Positions 1 through 5,950 of a DNA stretch of 8,194 nucleotides are shown one piece after another. The position numbers and the translations under genes are program-made. Source of the stretch: DASWIV01 sp036397475 (GTDB lineage: Bacteria > JAJVIF01 > JAPKYR01); the NCBI GenBank assembly GCA_036397475.1, contig DASWIV010000130.1, positions 1 to 8,194 on the forward strand, written 5' to 3'. The notes under the pieces were generated by a model that saw only the letters and a program-made list of their open reading frames with translations, did not search any database and was not told the DNA's origin. Every line of letters begins with the position of its first letter. Position 1 is the stretch's first letter.

Positions 1-1054
1 CGACCGCTACATTCCTCTTCAGGCCCTTTTCTATGTCCTTGATCCTGGCTGCGGCGAGTCCATTGACCCTGTTCAGGATCATGTGAATATGGTTCGGCGG
101 GTAATTAAGGGTATCCATTACCGCAAGACCAAGTGTTACATTTTTAAGGCTCAGGAAATCAGGAGCAACGATCAGGAATATCCCGTCTGAGATATCCAGC
201 GATGAAAGCACCTCAGGTCCGAACGACGGCACCGTATCAATAAATACATAATCATATTGATGCTTTACAACCTGGAGAACCTGGGAGATAACCTCCGGTG
301 TTACAACTTCCGCGTATTCGGGCTTCAGGGGCGCCGCAAGGACTCGTACGCCACTTTGTGAATCGGAGATATGTGTCTCCACAAAATCGGCGTCCAGCTG
401 AGGTATGCCGGCTTCCGCGATATGTGCGATACTCGACTTGGGCGCTACATTCAATAACAGCGCTATGTCCCCGAACTGGAGATCCAGGTCCACGATAAGT
501 ACACGCTTGCCGGTTCGTCGACGGGTTTCCACCGCCAGGTTTGCCGTGATAAAACTTTTGCCGACCCCACCCTTGGTGCTGAATATAGAGTACATCGACG
601 CGTTCAGCGGACCGGATACCCCTCCGCCTTCAGCCGCGCCAGGCATATTATCTCTTTTGGCCTTTTCACGTTCAGCCACAGCTTCGATCGTCTTGAATAG
701 TTCATCGGAATCGAATGGCTTCACCAGATAATCGCGGGCACCGGCGGACATTGCCCTGCGCATGTAGTCCGACTCATCCTGGACACTGATGATAATGATC
801 CCGGTGTTAGGGTGATGCAGAGATATTTCCTGCGTTGCCCAGATGCCGTCAGATACACCGACCTGGCCCATGTTTATATCCATCAGGACTAGGTCCGGTT
901 GAAGTTCCTGGACCTTCTTGACCGCTTCCATTCCGTCGGACGCTTCTCCGACCACGTTAATTTTCTCATTGAACGTGAGAAGGGTTTTCAGAGTCTCACG
1001 CATTTCTTCACTGTCGTCAGCGATAAGAAGGGTAATTCCATGGGTAAGTGCCAC
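1..1054 (-). CDS. cpaE: CpaE/TadZ-like receiver-ParA ATPase of Flp/Tad pilus assembly (3' end missing)
   Basis: I translated this by hand: 351 codons are visible and the reading frame stays open to the left edge, so the C-terminus is missing. The start is GTG at 1054, preceded by AGAGGT with a 6-base gap; the nearby ATG (1041) is out of frame. Residues 7-125 form a response-regulator receiver domain with acidic pair D13/D14, phospho-acceptor D59 (LVLMDINM), S90 and K112 (YLVKPF). A linker rich in Gly/Ala follows. From about residue 153 there is a ParA/MinD-type ATPase with deviant Walker A KGGVGKS (161-167), VDLDLQFGD (188-196) and YVFIDTVPS (269-277). This is the architecture of CpaE/TadZ, which directs pilus machinery to a cell site at the inner membrane. 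The family assignment is strengthened by cpaB, cpaC and flp upstream on the same strand. Unlike many TadZ proteins, whose receiver is degenerate, this one looks phosphorylatable. The beta3-alpha3 loop after D59 (GQVGVS before DG) is a few residues longer than usual and lacks the common MPG. Confidence 0.92.
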   Translation of the reverse strand, partial: MALTHGITLLIADDSEEMRETLKTLLTFNEKINVVGEASDGMEAVKKVQELQPDLVLMDINMGQVGVSDGIWATQEISLHHPNTGIIIISVQDESDYMRRAMSAGARDYLVKPFDSDELFKTIEAVAEREKAKRDNMPGAAEGGGVSGPLNASMYSIFSTKGGVGKSFITANLAVETRRRTGKRVLIVDLDLQFGDIALLLNVAPKSSIAHIAEAGIPQLDADFVETHISDSQSGVRVLAAPLKPEYAEVVTPEVISQVLQVVKHQYDYVFIDTVPSFGPEVLSSLDISDGIFLIVAPDFLSLKNVTLGLAVMDTLNYPPNHIHMILNRVNGLAAARIKDIEKGLKRNVAV

Positions 1055-1079
1055 GTTAACACCTCTATGATCAAAGCTC

Positions 1080-1108
1080 CGAATATCCTGAACTCATTGA
1101 GCGGACAA
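1080..1108 (-). promoter_or_regulatory. possible promoter for cpaE
   Basis: On the minus strand TTGTCC (1108-1103) and TATTCG (1085-1080) are separated by 17 bases, which would place a transcript start near 1073, about 20 bases before the GTG start. Both hexamers match the sigma70 consensus poorly. I list it because a strong terminator lies just upstream (1186-1215), so cpaE needs its own promoter or read-through. Confidence 0.25.
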
Positions 1109-1185
1109 TCCGTTCGCTGTGAATAATATCGAAATGTCGGAGGTGGTTATTCTTTATCAGCCTTAGTGAGATTTATCATGTGCCG

Positions 1186-1215
1186 AAAGAAAAATCCGGC
1201 TCATGGGAGCCGGAT
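1186..1215 (-). terminator. intrinsic terminator after cpaC
   Basis: On the minus strand a perfect 9-bp stem, ATCCGGCTC pairing with GAGCCGGAT around a 4-base loop (1215-1194), is followed by TTTTTCTTT. It lies 35 bases after the secretin stop codon. It should end the cpaB-cpaC transcript and separates it from cpaE. Confidence 0.87.
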
Positions 1216-1249
1216 GGTAATATCAATACTTTTGTTTTAACAATCTCTA

Positions 1250-3718
1250 TCAATCGTCGTCGTCTTCGCCCTCATCATCATCGTCATCGTCATCGCTCTC
1301 ATACTCGCCGCTGTACTCTATATTGGAATCCACAATTTCTTCAGCGTCTTCATAATCCCTCAGGATATACGGCGTCAGGAAAACGACAAGCTCGGTCTTA
1401 TCTTCGGTGAACGACCTGCTCCGGAACAATTCGCCCAGAATAGGAATGTCTGCCAGAAGTGGAACCTCACTGATAACCTCTGTAATCTCGTTCTGGATGA
1501 GTCCACCGATAACGAGTGTCTGGCCGTTCTGCAGTTGCACATCCGTGCTCATCTCCCTGGTCCTGAAACCCGGGATACCCGCTATCGCCAGCGCCATATC
1601 GACCGTACGTACCGTAGGCTCGATATGCAGGCTGATGTTGCCCATGCTGTCGACATTCGGGGTCATATCAAGAACGATACCGAATTCCTTGAACTCAACG
1701 ATGATTGTGCCGTTCTCACCAACATATGAATAAGGCACCTCGCCGCCGACCCTGAAGTGGGCTTCGTGCCCGCTAAGCGCTACAACATTCGGTTCGCTTA
1801 GTATTCTCGCTTCCCGATTCGATTCCAGTTCATTGAGTACTGTATCTATTGGATCGAAGACTATATCCGAAGCATCGCCGTTCACGATACCCGGACGTGT
1901 CCTTGCATCGAATAATCCCCCGCCGGGATTAGCCGGATCAAGCAGATTAGTAATTATGTTGAACGTGAAATCGTCGTTATCGGTCCTGATTCCTGCTGAG
2001 AATTGCGAAAGTCTCTCATCCAGTGCCCGCTTATCAATTTCTACAACTCGCACTTTTACCAGTACCTGCGACGGATCGGTAACCTCGATTAGGTTAGATA
2101 CCCGTCCTTCGCCCGCGAATAATTCCGCGATCTGCTGGGCCCGGTTTCTTTCCTCGTCAGTCTGTACATGTCCTTCGAGGATTACCCCGTCAGTGCCGCC
2201 GGCGGTCAGGATGTTAACGCTTATATTGTCATCGCCGATAAGTCCGGCAATTTCCCGTTCCGACGCATTGTTGGCGTCGTTTACATAAACCATTCTGGTT
2301 GTCTTCACACCACGTTCTTCCCATGTCATTAACGTGGTAGTACCGGGTGAGATCGCGGTTACGAGAAGTTCATCCACGCTGATCACATTAAGTGTTGCGA
2401 CACCGGGATTCCCCGCCGACGCCCGCACCATGTTATCAACCGTGATAATTCGAACTTCACCGACTTCCATGTACATTGGATCAAGTACTTCGACCTCGTC
2501 ATCATTCATTGGATTCATGTCCCTCTGAATGAGATTGGTCGTCGGCAATGAAGCCGAAATCTGCGGAGATCCTGCGATAACGTAGTCGGGCACCTCGCCT
2601 GACTCTTCATCGCCGGACATTACCATATGATATTCTTCGATGAGCTGCGCAGCCTGATCGGTGTCGCTGATAAAACTGCCGCCATCTATTATTTCCAGCG
2701 TATCGCTGGAAGTATCTGTCGCACTGGTTTCCCCGGGAGCCGTGAACAGAGAAGCATGGTCTCCAGCCTCTAGCGTAATTTCATCGTCCTGTGAATCGGG
2801 TGAATATGATTCAACCGCGATATCCAGCTGTTCGATCGTTCCCTCTTCGATATCCGCTGGGGCCAGTTTATACAGTGTTATTTCGGGAACTCCGTCCGGT
2901 CCTATGCTCTGTGTGTAACCGACATCGGGGTAAAGGTAAATGGTCAGGTCGACTATTCCCAGCCCGTCGCGGTCGATATAACTGGACCATTGCTTGGCTA
3001 CAGAATTCCAGATCGTTCCCCGCTCCAGGGAATCGAACCTGGGCCGTATATCTTCCATCATCTCGTCCGTGAAGAGCCTCAGGTGCAGCCTGTCCGGGAA
3101 TCTGAGCTTGTTGATCTGTACCCGGTCAGCAGTAAGCTCCGGGAAGCTGATGACTACCTCATCGCGGGTAGATCCGATCGAATATCCCGGGCTTTTGCTC
3201 GTATCCGGCGTTCGTGTCGGAGTTGAAGTCCCGGCAAGCAGATTTGTGGTATTTTCCGTCTCCACGAAAGTATCCTGGGCATTACCCGAGTTACTGTCGA
3301 TCACGGTTATCAGCAGACGTCCCTCTGTCGGATTATGAGTGACATTTGCTGTCGCCGGATGGGTCAGGGTTAATACCAGCCTGCTTATCGACGGGCTGAC
3401 AGCGAACTGGCTGAGTTTCATGCCGCTGACCAGGCTTCCGTCAATACTCTGGGTGATCAACTCGCCGTTATTGAGCAGCATGTTCGTACCGGGAAAATCG
3501 AAAACGAGCCTGTCAGGATCCGATAACGGGAAATACCCATAATCGACATTGCCCTGTATGAATAATTCGACCTGGTTACTGTCGCCCATTATCTCGTAAT
3601 CGAGAATTCCTAAGGACGTTTCTTCTGCCAATGCTCCTGGAGCGATGAGGAGCATCATGAGCAGGATCGAACCTACAATCCCGCCCGTTATGGGAGATTT
3701 CAGACTTGATGAATTCAT
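1250..3718 (-). CDS. cpaC: Flp/Tad pilus secretin CpaC/RcpA with AMIN-type N-terminus and Asp-rich tail
   Basis: Outer-membrane channel through which the Flp pilus passes. I favour ATG at 3718 (822 residues): AAGGTGG lies 10 bases upstream and the protein then begins with a normal signal peptide cut after ALA at residue 31. In-frame ATGs at 3775 and 3757 would add 19 or 13 residues and lack a good ribosome site. Visible domains: an AMIN-like domain at about 36-141; a second beta-rich, possibly AMIN-like region at about 179-284; an acidic low-complexity linker to about 400; a pilus-secretin N domain at 412-480 (MEVGE...PGTTTLMTWEERG); a BON-like segment at 489-547; and a secretin core at 552-787, starting VLVKVRVVEIDKR and containing SEPNVVALSGHEAHFRVGGE and the signature VPLLADIPILGELFRSRSF. 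The end (798-822) is highly acidic, with runs of 7 and 4 Asp. By my recollection CpaC proteins are usually about 450-560 residues, so this one is long because of its N-terminal half; AMIN is better known from PilQ, where it binds peptidoglycan. It lies 110 bases after cpaB and is probably co-transcribed with it. Confidence 0.93.
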   Translation of the reverse strand: MNSSSLKSPITGGIVGSILLMMLLIAPGALAEETSLGILDYEIMGDSNQVELFIQGNVDYGYFPLSDPDRLVFDFPGTNMLLNNGELITQSIDGSLVSGMKLSQFAVSPSISRLVLTLTHPATANVTHNPTEGRLLITVIDSNSGNAQDTFVETENTTNLLAGTSTPTRTPDTSKSPGYSIGSTRDEVVISFPELTADRVQINKLRFPDRLHLRLFTDEMMEDIRPRFDSLERGTIWNSVAKQWSSYIDRDGLGIVDLTIYLYPDVGYTQSIGPDGVPEITLYKLAPADIEEGTIEQLDIAVESYSPDSQDDEITLEAGDHASLFTAPGETSATDTSSDTLEIIDGGSFISDTDQAAQLIEEYHMVMSGDEESGEVPDYVIAGSPQISASLPTTNLIQRDMNPMNDDEVEVLDPMYMEVGEVRIITVDNMVRASAGNPGVATLNVISVDELLVTAISPGTTTLMTWEERGVKTTRMVYVNDANNASEREIAGLIGDDNISVNILTAGGTDGVILEGHVQTDEERNRAQQIAELFAGEGRVSNLIEVTDPSQVLVKVRVVEIDKRALDERLSQFSAGIRTDNDDFTFNIITNLLDPANPGGGLFDARTRPGIVNGDASDIVFDPIDTVLNELESNREARILSEPNVVALSGHEAHFRVGGEVPYSYVGENGTIIVEFKEFGIVLDMTPNVDSMGNISLHIEPTVRTVDMALAIAGIPGFRTREMSTDVQLQNGQTLVIGGLIQNEITEVISEVPLLADIPILGELFRSRSFTEDKTELVVFLTPYILRDYEDAEEIVDSNIEYSGEYESDDDDDDDEGEDDDD

Positions 3719-3828
3719 GAATCCGGGTCCACCTTGTCCTGGATTTTGGCTAATCATTTTATGTCTCTTATACATTTATTTTAAAACCATTACACAACCG
3801 TAAATAAGGCTGACTCTGCACCTTTATC

Positions 3829-4764
3829 TTATGAATCGACTTCGACCTCAATAACCTCTCCGCCAAGGATCAACTCAACCGTATCTTTTGGCTCAGATGG
3901 AGGGGGTGCCTGTACCGCAGTGAAATCCGTATCTCGCGGAGGAATGTAGTTGGAGCCCATCGCATCGATTCGTCTCCAGTATTCCTCTTCAGCCCTTCGA
4001 GCCTCTTCACGAGCCCTGTCCGCTGCTTCCTGCAGATCGTCTCGTGTCGCAGTATATGTCGTGAAGTCTGTCAACGCCGTCCCGTCCGTTGCCGGTGCCC
4101 ATGGGTCATCCGGATTCCTCAACGCAAGCCTGATGCTTCCGATTTCGCTTGCGAGAGCCAGCATTTCATCCTGGAAAGGATCTACTTTCAGGGTAACAGA
4201 CTTGGAGATCGCGCCGTCTTCATTTTCAGCGGCTGTGAATCCGATGTTCTGACCAACTGCAAGGACAATTACGTTCCTGAGTACCGTGAAGGTACTCGAT
4301 ACGCCAACTTCGTCGTGATCAAGGATCGTAACCATTACATCGACCTTGTCACCCGGCCTGAGGTTTCCGCCTAGCCCGGAGACTTCAGTCACTCCTACCG
4401 TAACGCCACGTTCACCGTCTTCAAGCAGCCTCGAAATATCTTCAAGCTGCTCGGTCGCCTTGAACATCTGCTGCATGAGTGGCTGCTGGCTGTAAATTGC
4501 AACCATGTTGACCTTTCCGAGGATGTCATCCATTTCGGTCACCATGTCCGGAGTGACAAAGTCCGCCTGGACTTCTACTTCCTCAATCATGGAGTCTCGA
4601 ATTGTCTGATTCGGGGGAATATCGGTAGTGGCACGAACCACCCTTGCCATTTCAATATCGTGAGATGCGCCGTTGCCTTCGAGACCCTTGATGTAGAAAT
4701 ACACCAGTATTACAGCGATCAGGCCGAACGCCAGGGCTATTATAATTGGTCTTGGATTATTCAT
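3829..4764 (-). CDS. cpaB: Flp pilus assembly protein CpaB/RcpC
   Basis: Periplasmic, inner-membrane-anchored partner of the secretin in Flp/Tad pili. The protein has 311 residues. The ATG at 4764 follows a strong AGGAGG with 6 bases between. Residues 7-25 form one N-terminal membrane segment. Residues 38-101 form a SAF-type domain (ARVVRATTDIPPNQTI, then DILGKVNMVAI). Residues 119-221 form the RcpC/CpaB domain, with RGVTVGVTEVSGLGGNLRPG and the typical PGDKVDVMVTI, VLRNVIVLAVG and LALRNPDD segments. Residues about 242-268 form a highly charged helix of alternating Arg/Glu/Ala, likely a coiled coil that interrupts the domain, followed by a Pro-rich stretch and a final strand ELILGGEVIEVEV. 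It is the first gene of the cpaB-cpaC unit. The charged helix looks like an insertion compared with simpler family members; this is from memory, not an alignment. Confidence 0.93.
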   Translation of the reverse strand: MNNPRPIIIALAFGLIAVILVYFYIKGLEGNGASHDIEMARVVRATTDIPPNQTIRDSMIEEVEVQADFVTPDMVTEMDDILGKVNMVAIYSQQPLMQQMFKATEQLEDISRLLEDGERGVTVGVTEVSGLGGNLRPGDKVDVMVTILDHDEVGVSSTFTVLRNVIVLAVGQNIGFTAAENEDGAISKSVTLKVDPFQDEMLALASEIGSIRLALRNPDDPWAPATDGTALTDFTTYTATRDDLQEAADRAREEARRAEEEYWRRIDAMGSNYIPPRDTDFTAVQAPPPSEPKDTVELILGGEVIEVEVDS

Positions 4765-4784
4765 TGTCGCCTCCTCCCCATACG

Positions 4785-4826
4785 GGACACCGTTGTCCGG
4801 TCAGGCACTTTGTAATATAACCTGAC
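4785..4826 (-). promoter_or_regulatory. paired inverted repeats in the cpaB leader
   Basis: Two small inverted repeats sit next to each other 20-60 bases before the cpaB start: GGACA/TGTCC with a 4-base loop (4785-4798), and GTCAGG/CCTGAC (4800-4805 and 4821-4826) around a 15-base AT-rich loop. If the proposed upstream promoter is right, both lie in the 5' untranslated RNA near the ribosome site. They could be an operator or an mRNA structure; I cannot tell which. Confidence 0.3.
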
Positions 4827-4852
4827 TCAGGGGAGATTTAATCCTCGTTAGT

Positions 4853-4900
4853 ATTATCGAATGAGATTCAAGATTCCTGAACATATGAAATTTTTTTTTT
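4853..4900 (-). promoter_or_regulatory. possible cpaB promoter with an A-tract upstream element
   Basis: On the minus strand TTCAGG (4881-4876) and GATAAT (4858-4853) are 17 bases apart. The -10 matches consensus at 5 of 6 positions and the -35 is poor. A run of 10 A (4900-4891) lies where an UP element would, about -45 to -54 from a start near 4846. The A run may compensate for the weak -35. The rest of 4900-4995 has no gene and no motif that I recognise. Confidence 0.38.
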
Positions 4901-4995
4901 CTGGATTGGTAATTCACCCAAATCGCTTCAATTTTTAACCAAATGGGTCATATTGTCCGGGAAATTCTCACCTGGCGGCAATGAGCCTGGAATTG

Positions 4996-5024
4996 AAAAA
5001 GGGGAGCCCATTTCTGAGCTCCCC
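4996..5024 (-). terminator. intrinsic terminator after the pilin genes
   Basis: On the minus strand the 7-bp stem GGGGAGC/GCTCCCC (5024-5018 with 5007-5001, loop of 10) is followed immediately by TTTTT. It sits about 40 bases after the second pilin stop, and should keep abundant pilin mRNA from running into cpaB. Confidence 0.88.
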
Positions 5025-5063
5025 GGTAAGTCTTGTTAAAGTGGTGAAAACCGGGTTGTGGAA

Positions 5064-5219
5064 TTAACCACCAAGAGCGCCGGTAATCTGTCCGAAGATC
5101 GCATCGATCTGTCCACCGAGCAATGTCAGGGCGGCAACCGCTACGATCGCGACGAGGGCGATGATCAGAGCATACTCTGTCAAACCCTGTCCCTTCTGAT
5201 TTCTAAAGATCTTTGTCAT
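5064..5219 (-). CDS. flp: Flp pilin, second of a tandem pair
   Basis: Small major pilin of Flp/Tad pili, 51 residues. The ATG at 5219 is preceded by GAGGTGA with a 5-base gap. A longer reading frame upstream (to 5324) is only an open extension through the intergenic hairpin. The leader MTKIFRNQKG is followed by QGLTEYALII. Cutting after G10 puts Glu at +5 and Tyr at +6, as in Flp pilins processed by the CpaA/TadV prepilin peptidase. A hydrophobic segment (about residues 16-35) and a short C-terminal part ending GQITGALGG follow. The mature 41 residues are identical to those of the neighbouring pilin at 5324-5479, although 23 of those 41 codons differ silently. A terminator follows directly. 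Confidence 0.95.
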   Translation of the reverse strand: MTKIFRNQKGQGLTEYALIIALVAIVAVAALTLLGGQIDAIFGQITGALGG

Positions 5220-5278
5220 ATTGTCACCTCGTTTAATAACCAGCCGTAGCTGGCGTGATGTAAAGCTGCAGGAATCCG

Positions 5279-5298
5279 GGGGGGACACACGTCCCCCC
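5279..5298 (-). other. very GC-rich hairpin between the two pilin genes
   Basis: An 8-bp perfect stem, GGGGGGAC/GTCCCCCC with a 4-base loop, lies 25 bases after the stop of the upstream pilin gene (5324) and about 60 bases before the next start. No T run follows on the minus strand, so it is not a standard intrinsic terminator. It could stabilise the 3' end of a processed first-pilin mRNA, mark a cleavage point or cause pausing. A weaker GGAA/TTCC pairing flanks it. Confidence 0.6.
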
Positions 5299-5323
5299 GC
5301 TTCCCAAACCGTATAGAAGAACA

Positions 5324-5479
5324 CTAGCCGCCAAGCGCGCCAGTAATCTGGCCAAAGATAGCATCAATCTGGCCTCCGAGCAGTGTCAGAGCGGCAACCG
5401 CCACTATGGCAACAAGCGCGATAATGAGCGCATACTCGGTAAGACCCTGTCCCTTGTTGTTTCTCAAAATCTTGTACAT
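5324..5479 (-). CDS. flp: Flp pilin, first of a tandem pair
   Basis: 51-residue Flp/Tad pilin, first gene after the riboswitch leader. The ATG at 5479 is preceded by GGAGG with a 7-base gap. The leader MYKILRNNKG is followed by QGLTEYALII; Glu at +5 and Tyr at +6 mark cutting after G10. It differs from the downstream pilin only at residues 2, 5 and 8, all inside the leader that is removed. It is too short for many gene callers. A long untranslated leader (about 100 bases) separates the start from the riboswitch terminator. Confidence 0.95.
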   Translation of the reverse strand: MYKILRNNKGQGLTEYALIIALVAIVAVAALTLLGGQIDAIFGQITGALGG

Positions 5480-5581
5480 ATCGAAACCTCCGAGTCGTCA
5501 AAGTTAGTTTAATAGGTAAGATGGTAGGACTTGTATTAAGTTAGATGTAATCTATGTTAATTTTCTTAGTCTCCAGGCAAT

Positions 5582-5608
5582 AAAAAATGCCACTTTTTCT
5601 CAAGTGGC
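5582..5608 (-). terminator. riboswitch-controlled intrinsic terminator
   Basis: On the minus strand GCCACTT/AAGTGGC (5608-5602 with 5595-5589, 7 bp, loop of 6) is followed by one A and then six T. It lies 37 bases after the aptamer and before the first pilin start, so pilin transcription must read through it. Between aptamer and terminator there is another hairpin, ACGCCT/AGGCGT (5642-5626), which can be extended by GATA/TATC with one bulged base. Confidence 0.87.
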
Positions 5609-5644
5609 TCACGCTGACTCTGATAACGCCTGAAATAGGCGTAT

Positions 5645-5732
5645 CGCGAACATCGGCAGCTGAGCCGTCTTCCTCTAAGACCTCTGGCTTTGCGCCCCGG
5701 CCTCACGACCGGTTTGCCATTATCGTTTCACG
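5645..5732 (-). promoter_or_regulatory. cyclic-di-GMP-I (GEMM-I) riboswitch aptamer
   Basis: The minus-strand RNA carries the hallmarks of GEMM-I in order. P1 is formed by CGUGAA (5732-5727) and UUCGCG (5650-5645), 6 bp with one G-U. Then comes GGCAAACC (5718-5711), a 6-bp arm CCGGUC/GGCCGG capped by the GNRA loop GUGA (5706-5703), GGCGCAAAGCC (5696-5686; consensus GGACGCAAAGCC), a small hairpin GUCUU/AAGAC, and finally GGCUCAGCUGCC followed by GAUG, equivalent to the GGUAGC...UUACCGAUG end of the Vc2 aptamer. By my hand numbering the ligand-contacting base equal to G20 of Vc2 is G, which favours c-di-GMP over cyclic AMP-GMP. The GNRA loop, its arm and the core motifs were recognised by eye, not by a covariance model. 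Confidence 0.9.
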
Positions 5733-5745
5733 GTACTACGAGATA

Positions 5746-5774
5746 TTTATACCACAATATAGCGTATTCGGCAA
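5746..5774 (-). promoter_or_regulatory. sigma70-type promoter of the pilin operon
   Basis: On the minus strand TTGCCG (5774-5769) and TATAAA (5751-5746) are separated by exactly 17 bases; they match the consensus at 4 and 5 of 6 positions. The predicted start near 5739 lies about 7 bases before P1 of the riboswitch, as expected for a riboswitch at the extreme 5' end. The DNA just upstream (5775-5812) is very AT-rich and could act as an UP element. Confidence 0.72.
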
Positions 5775-5781
5775 TAGATAA

Positions 5782-5950
5782 AGTGATATATTTTTAATAT
5801 TCTGCGGATTTTTCATGCCAATGCACCAGTTCTATCTACTCCAGAGGTGAACAAATCTCCTGATTTTCCACTGGATCAGGCAAAATTTCCCCGAAAATGC
5901 ATTTTCCTGTCAGTTTAGCCTCTTCCCATACATTATATATATGAAAGCTC
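5782..5950. other. non-coding AT-rich region with two palindromic motifs
   Basis: This lies between the divergent pilin promoter and the transposase remnant, and I find no gene in it. It holds an inverted repeat CCTGAT/ATCAGG (5859-5864 and 5875-5880, loop of 10) and a perfect 14-bp palindrome GAAAATGCATTTTC (5893-5906). Neither is followed by a T run. They could be binding sites for a pilin regulator or remnants linked to the transposase. Confidence 0.4.

Noticed and set aside
1833..2288. Plus-strand open frames of about 60-150 codons inside the secretin, cpaB, cpaE and lnt genes.
   Set aside because: They lie opposite well-supported genes, have no recognisable domains and have compositions expected of antisense shadows.
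3719..3775. Start of the secretin at ATG 3775.
   Set aside because: There is no ribosome site before it and it puts about 20 extra residues before the signal peptide; ATG 3718 has AAGGTGG upstream. This is a preference, not proof.
4886..4900. The T10 run read on the plus strand as a terminator.
   Set aside because: No stable hairpin precedes it and no plus-strand gene ends there; an A tract upstream of the cpaB promoter fits better.
5064..5324. A longer 86-residue version of the downstream pilin reading through the intergenic hairpin.
   Set aside because: The ATG at 5219 has a clear ribosome site and gives the same 51-residue length as the twin pilin; the extra part translates the hairpin region and has no pilin leader character.
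5480..5581. A second promoter for the pilins below the riboswitch terminator (TTAACA near 5560).
   Set aside because: No acceptable -10 lies at 16-18 bases, so I do not call it.
5641..5781. A small plus-strand protein reading across the riboswitch region.
   Set aside because: The bases match GEMM-I motifs on the minus strand, and the plus-strand translation shows no protein features.
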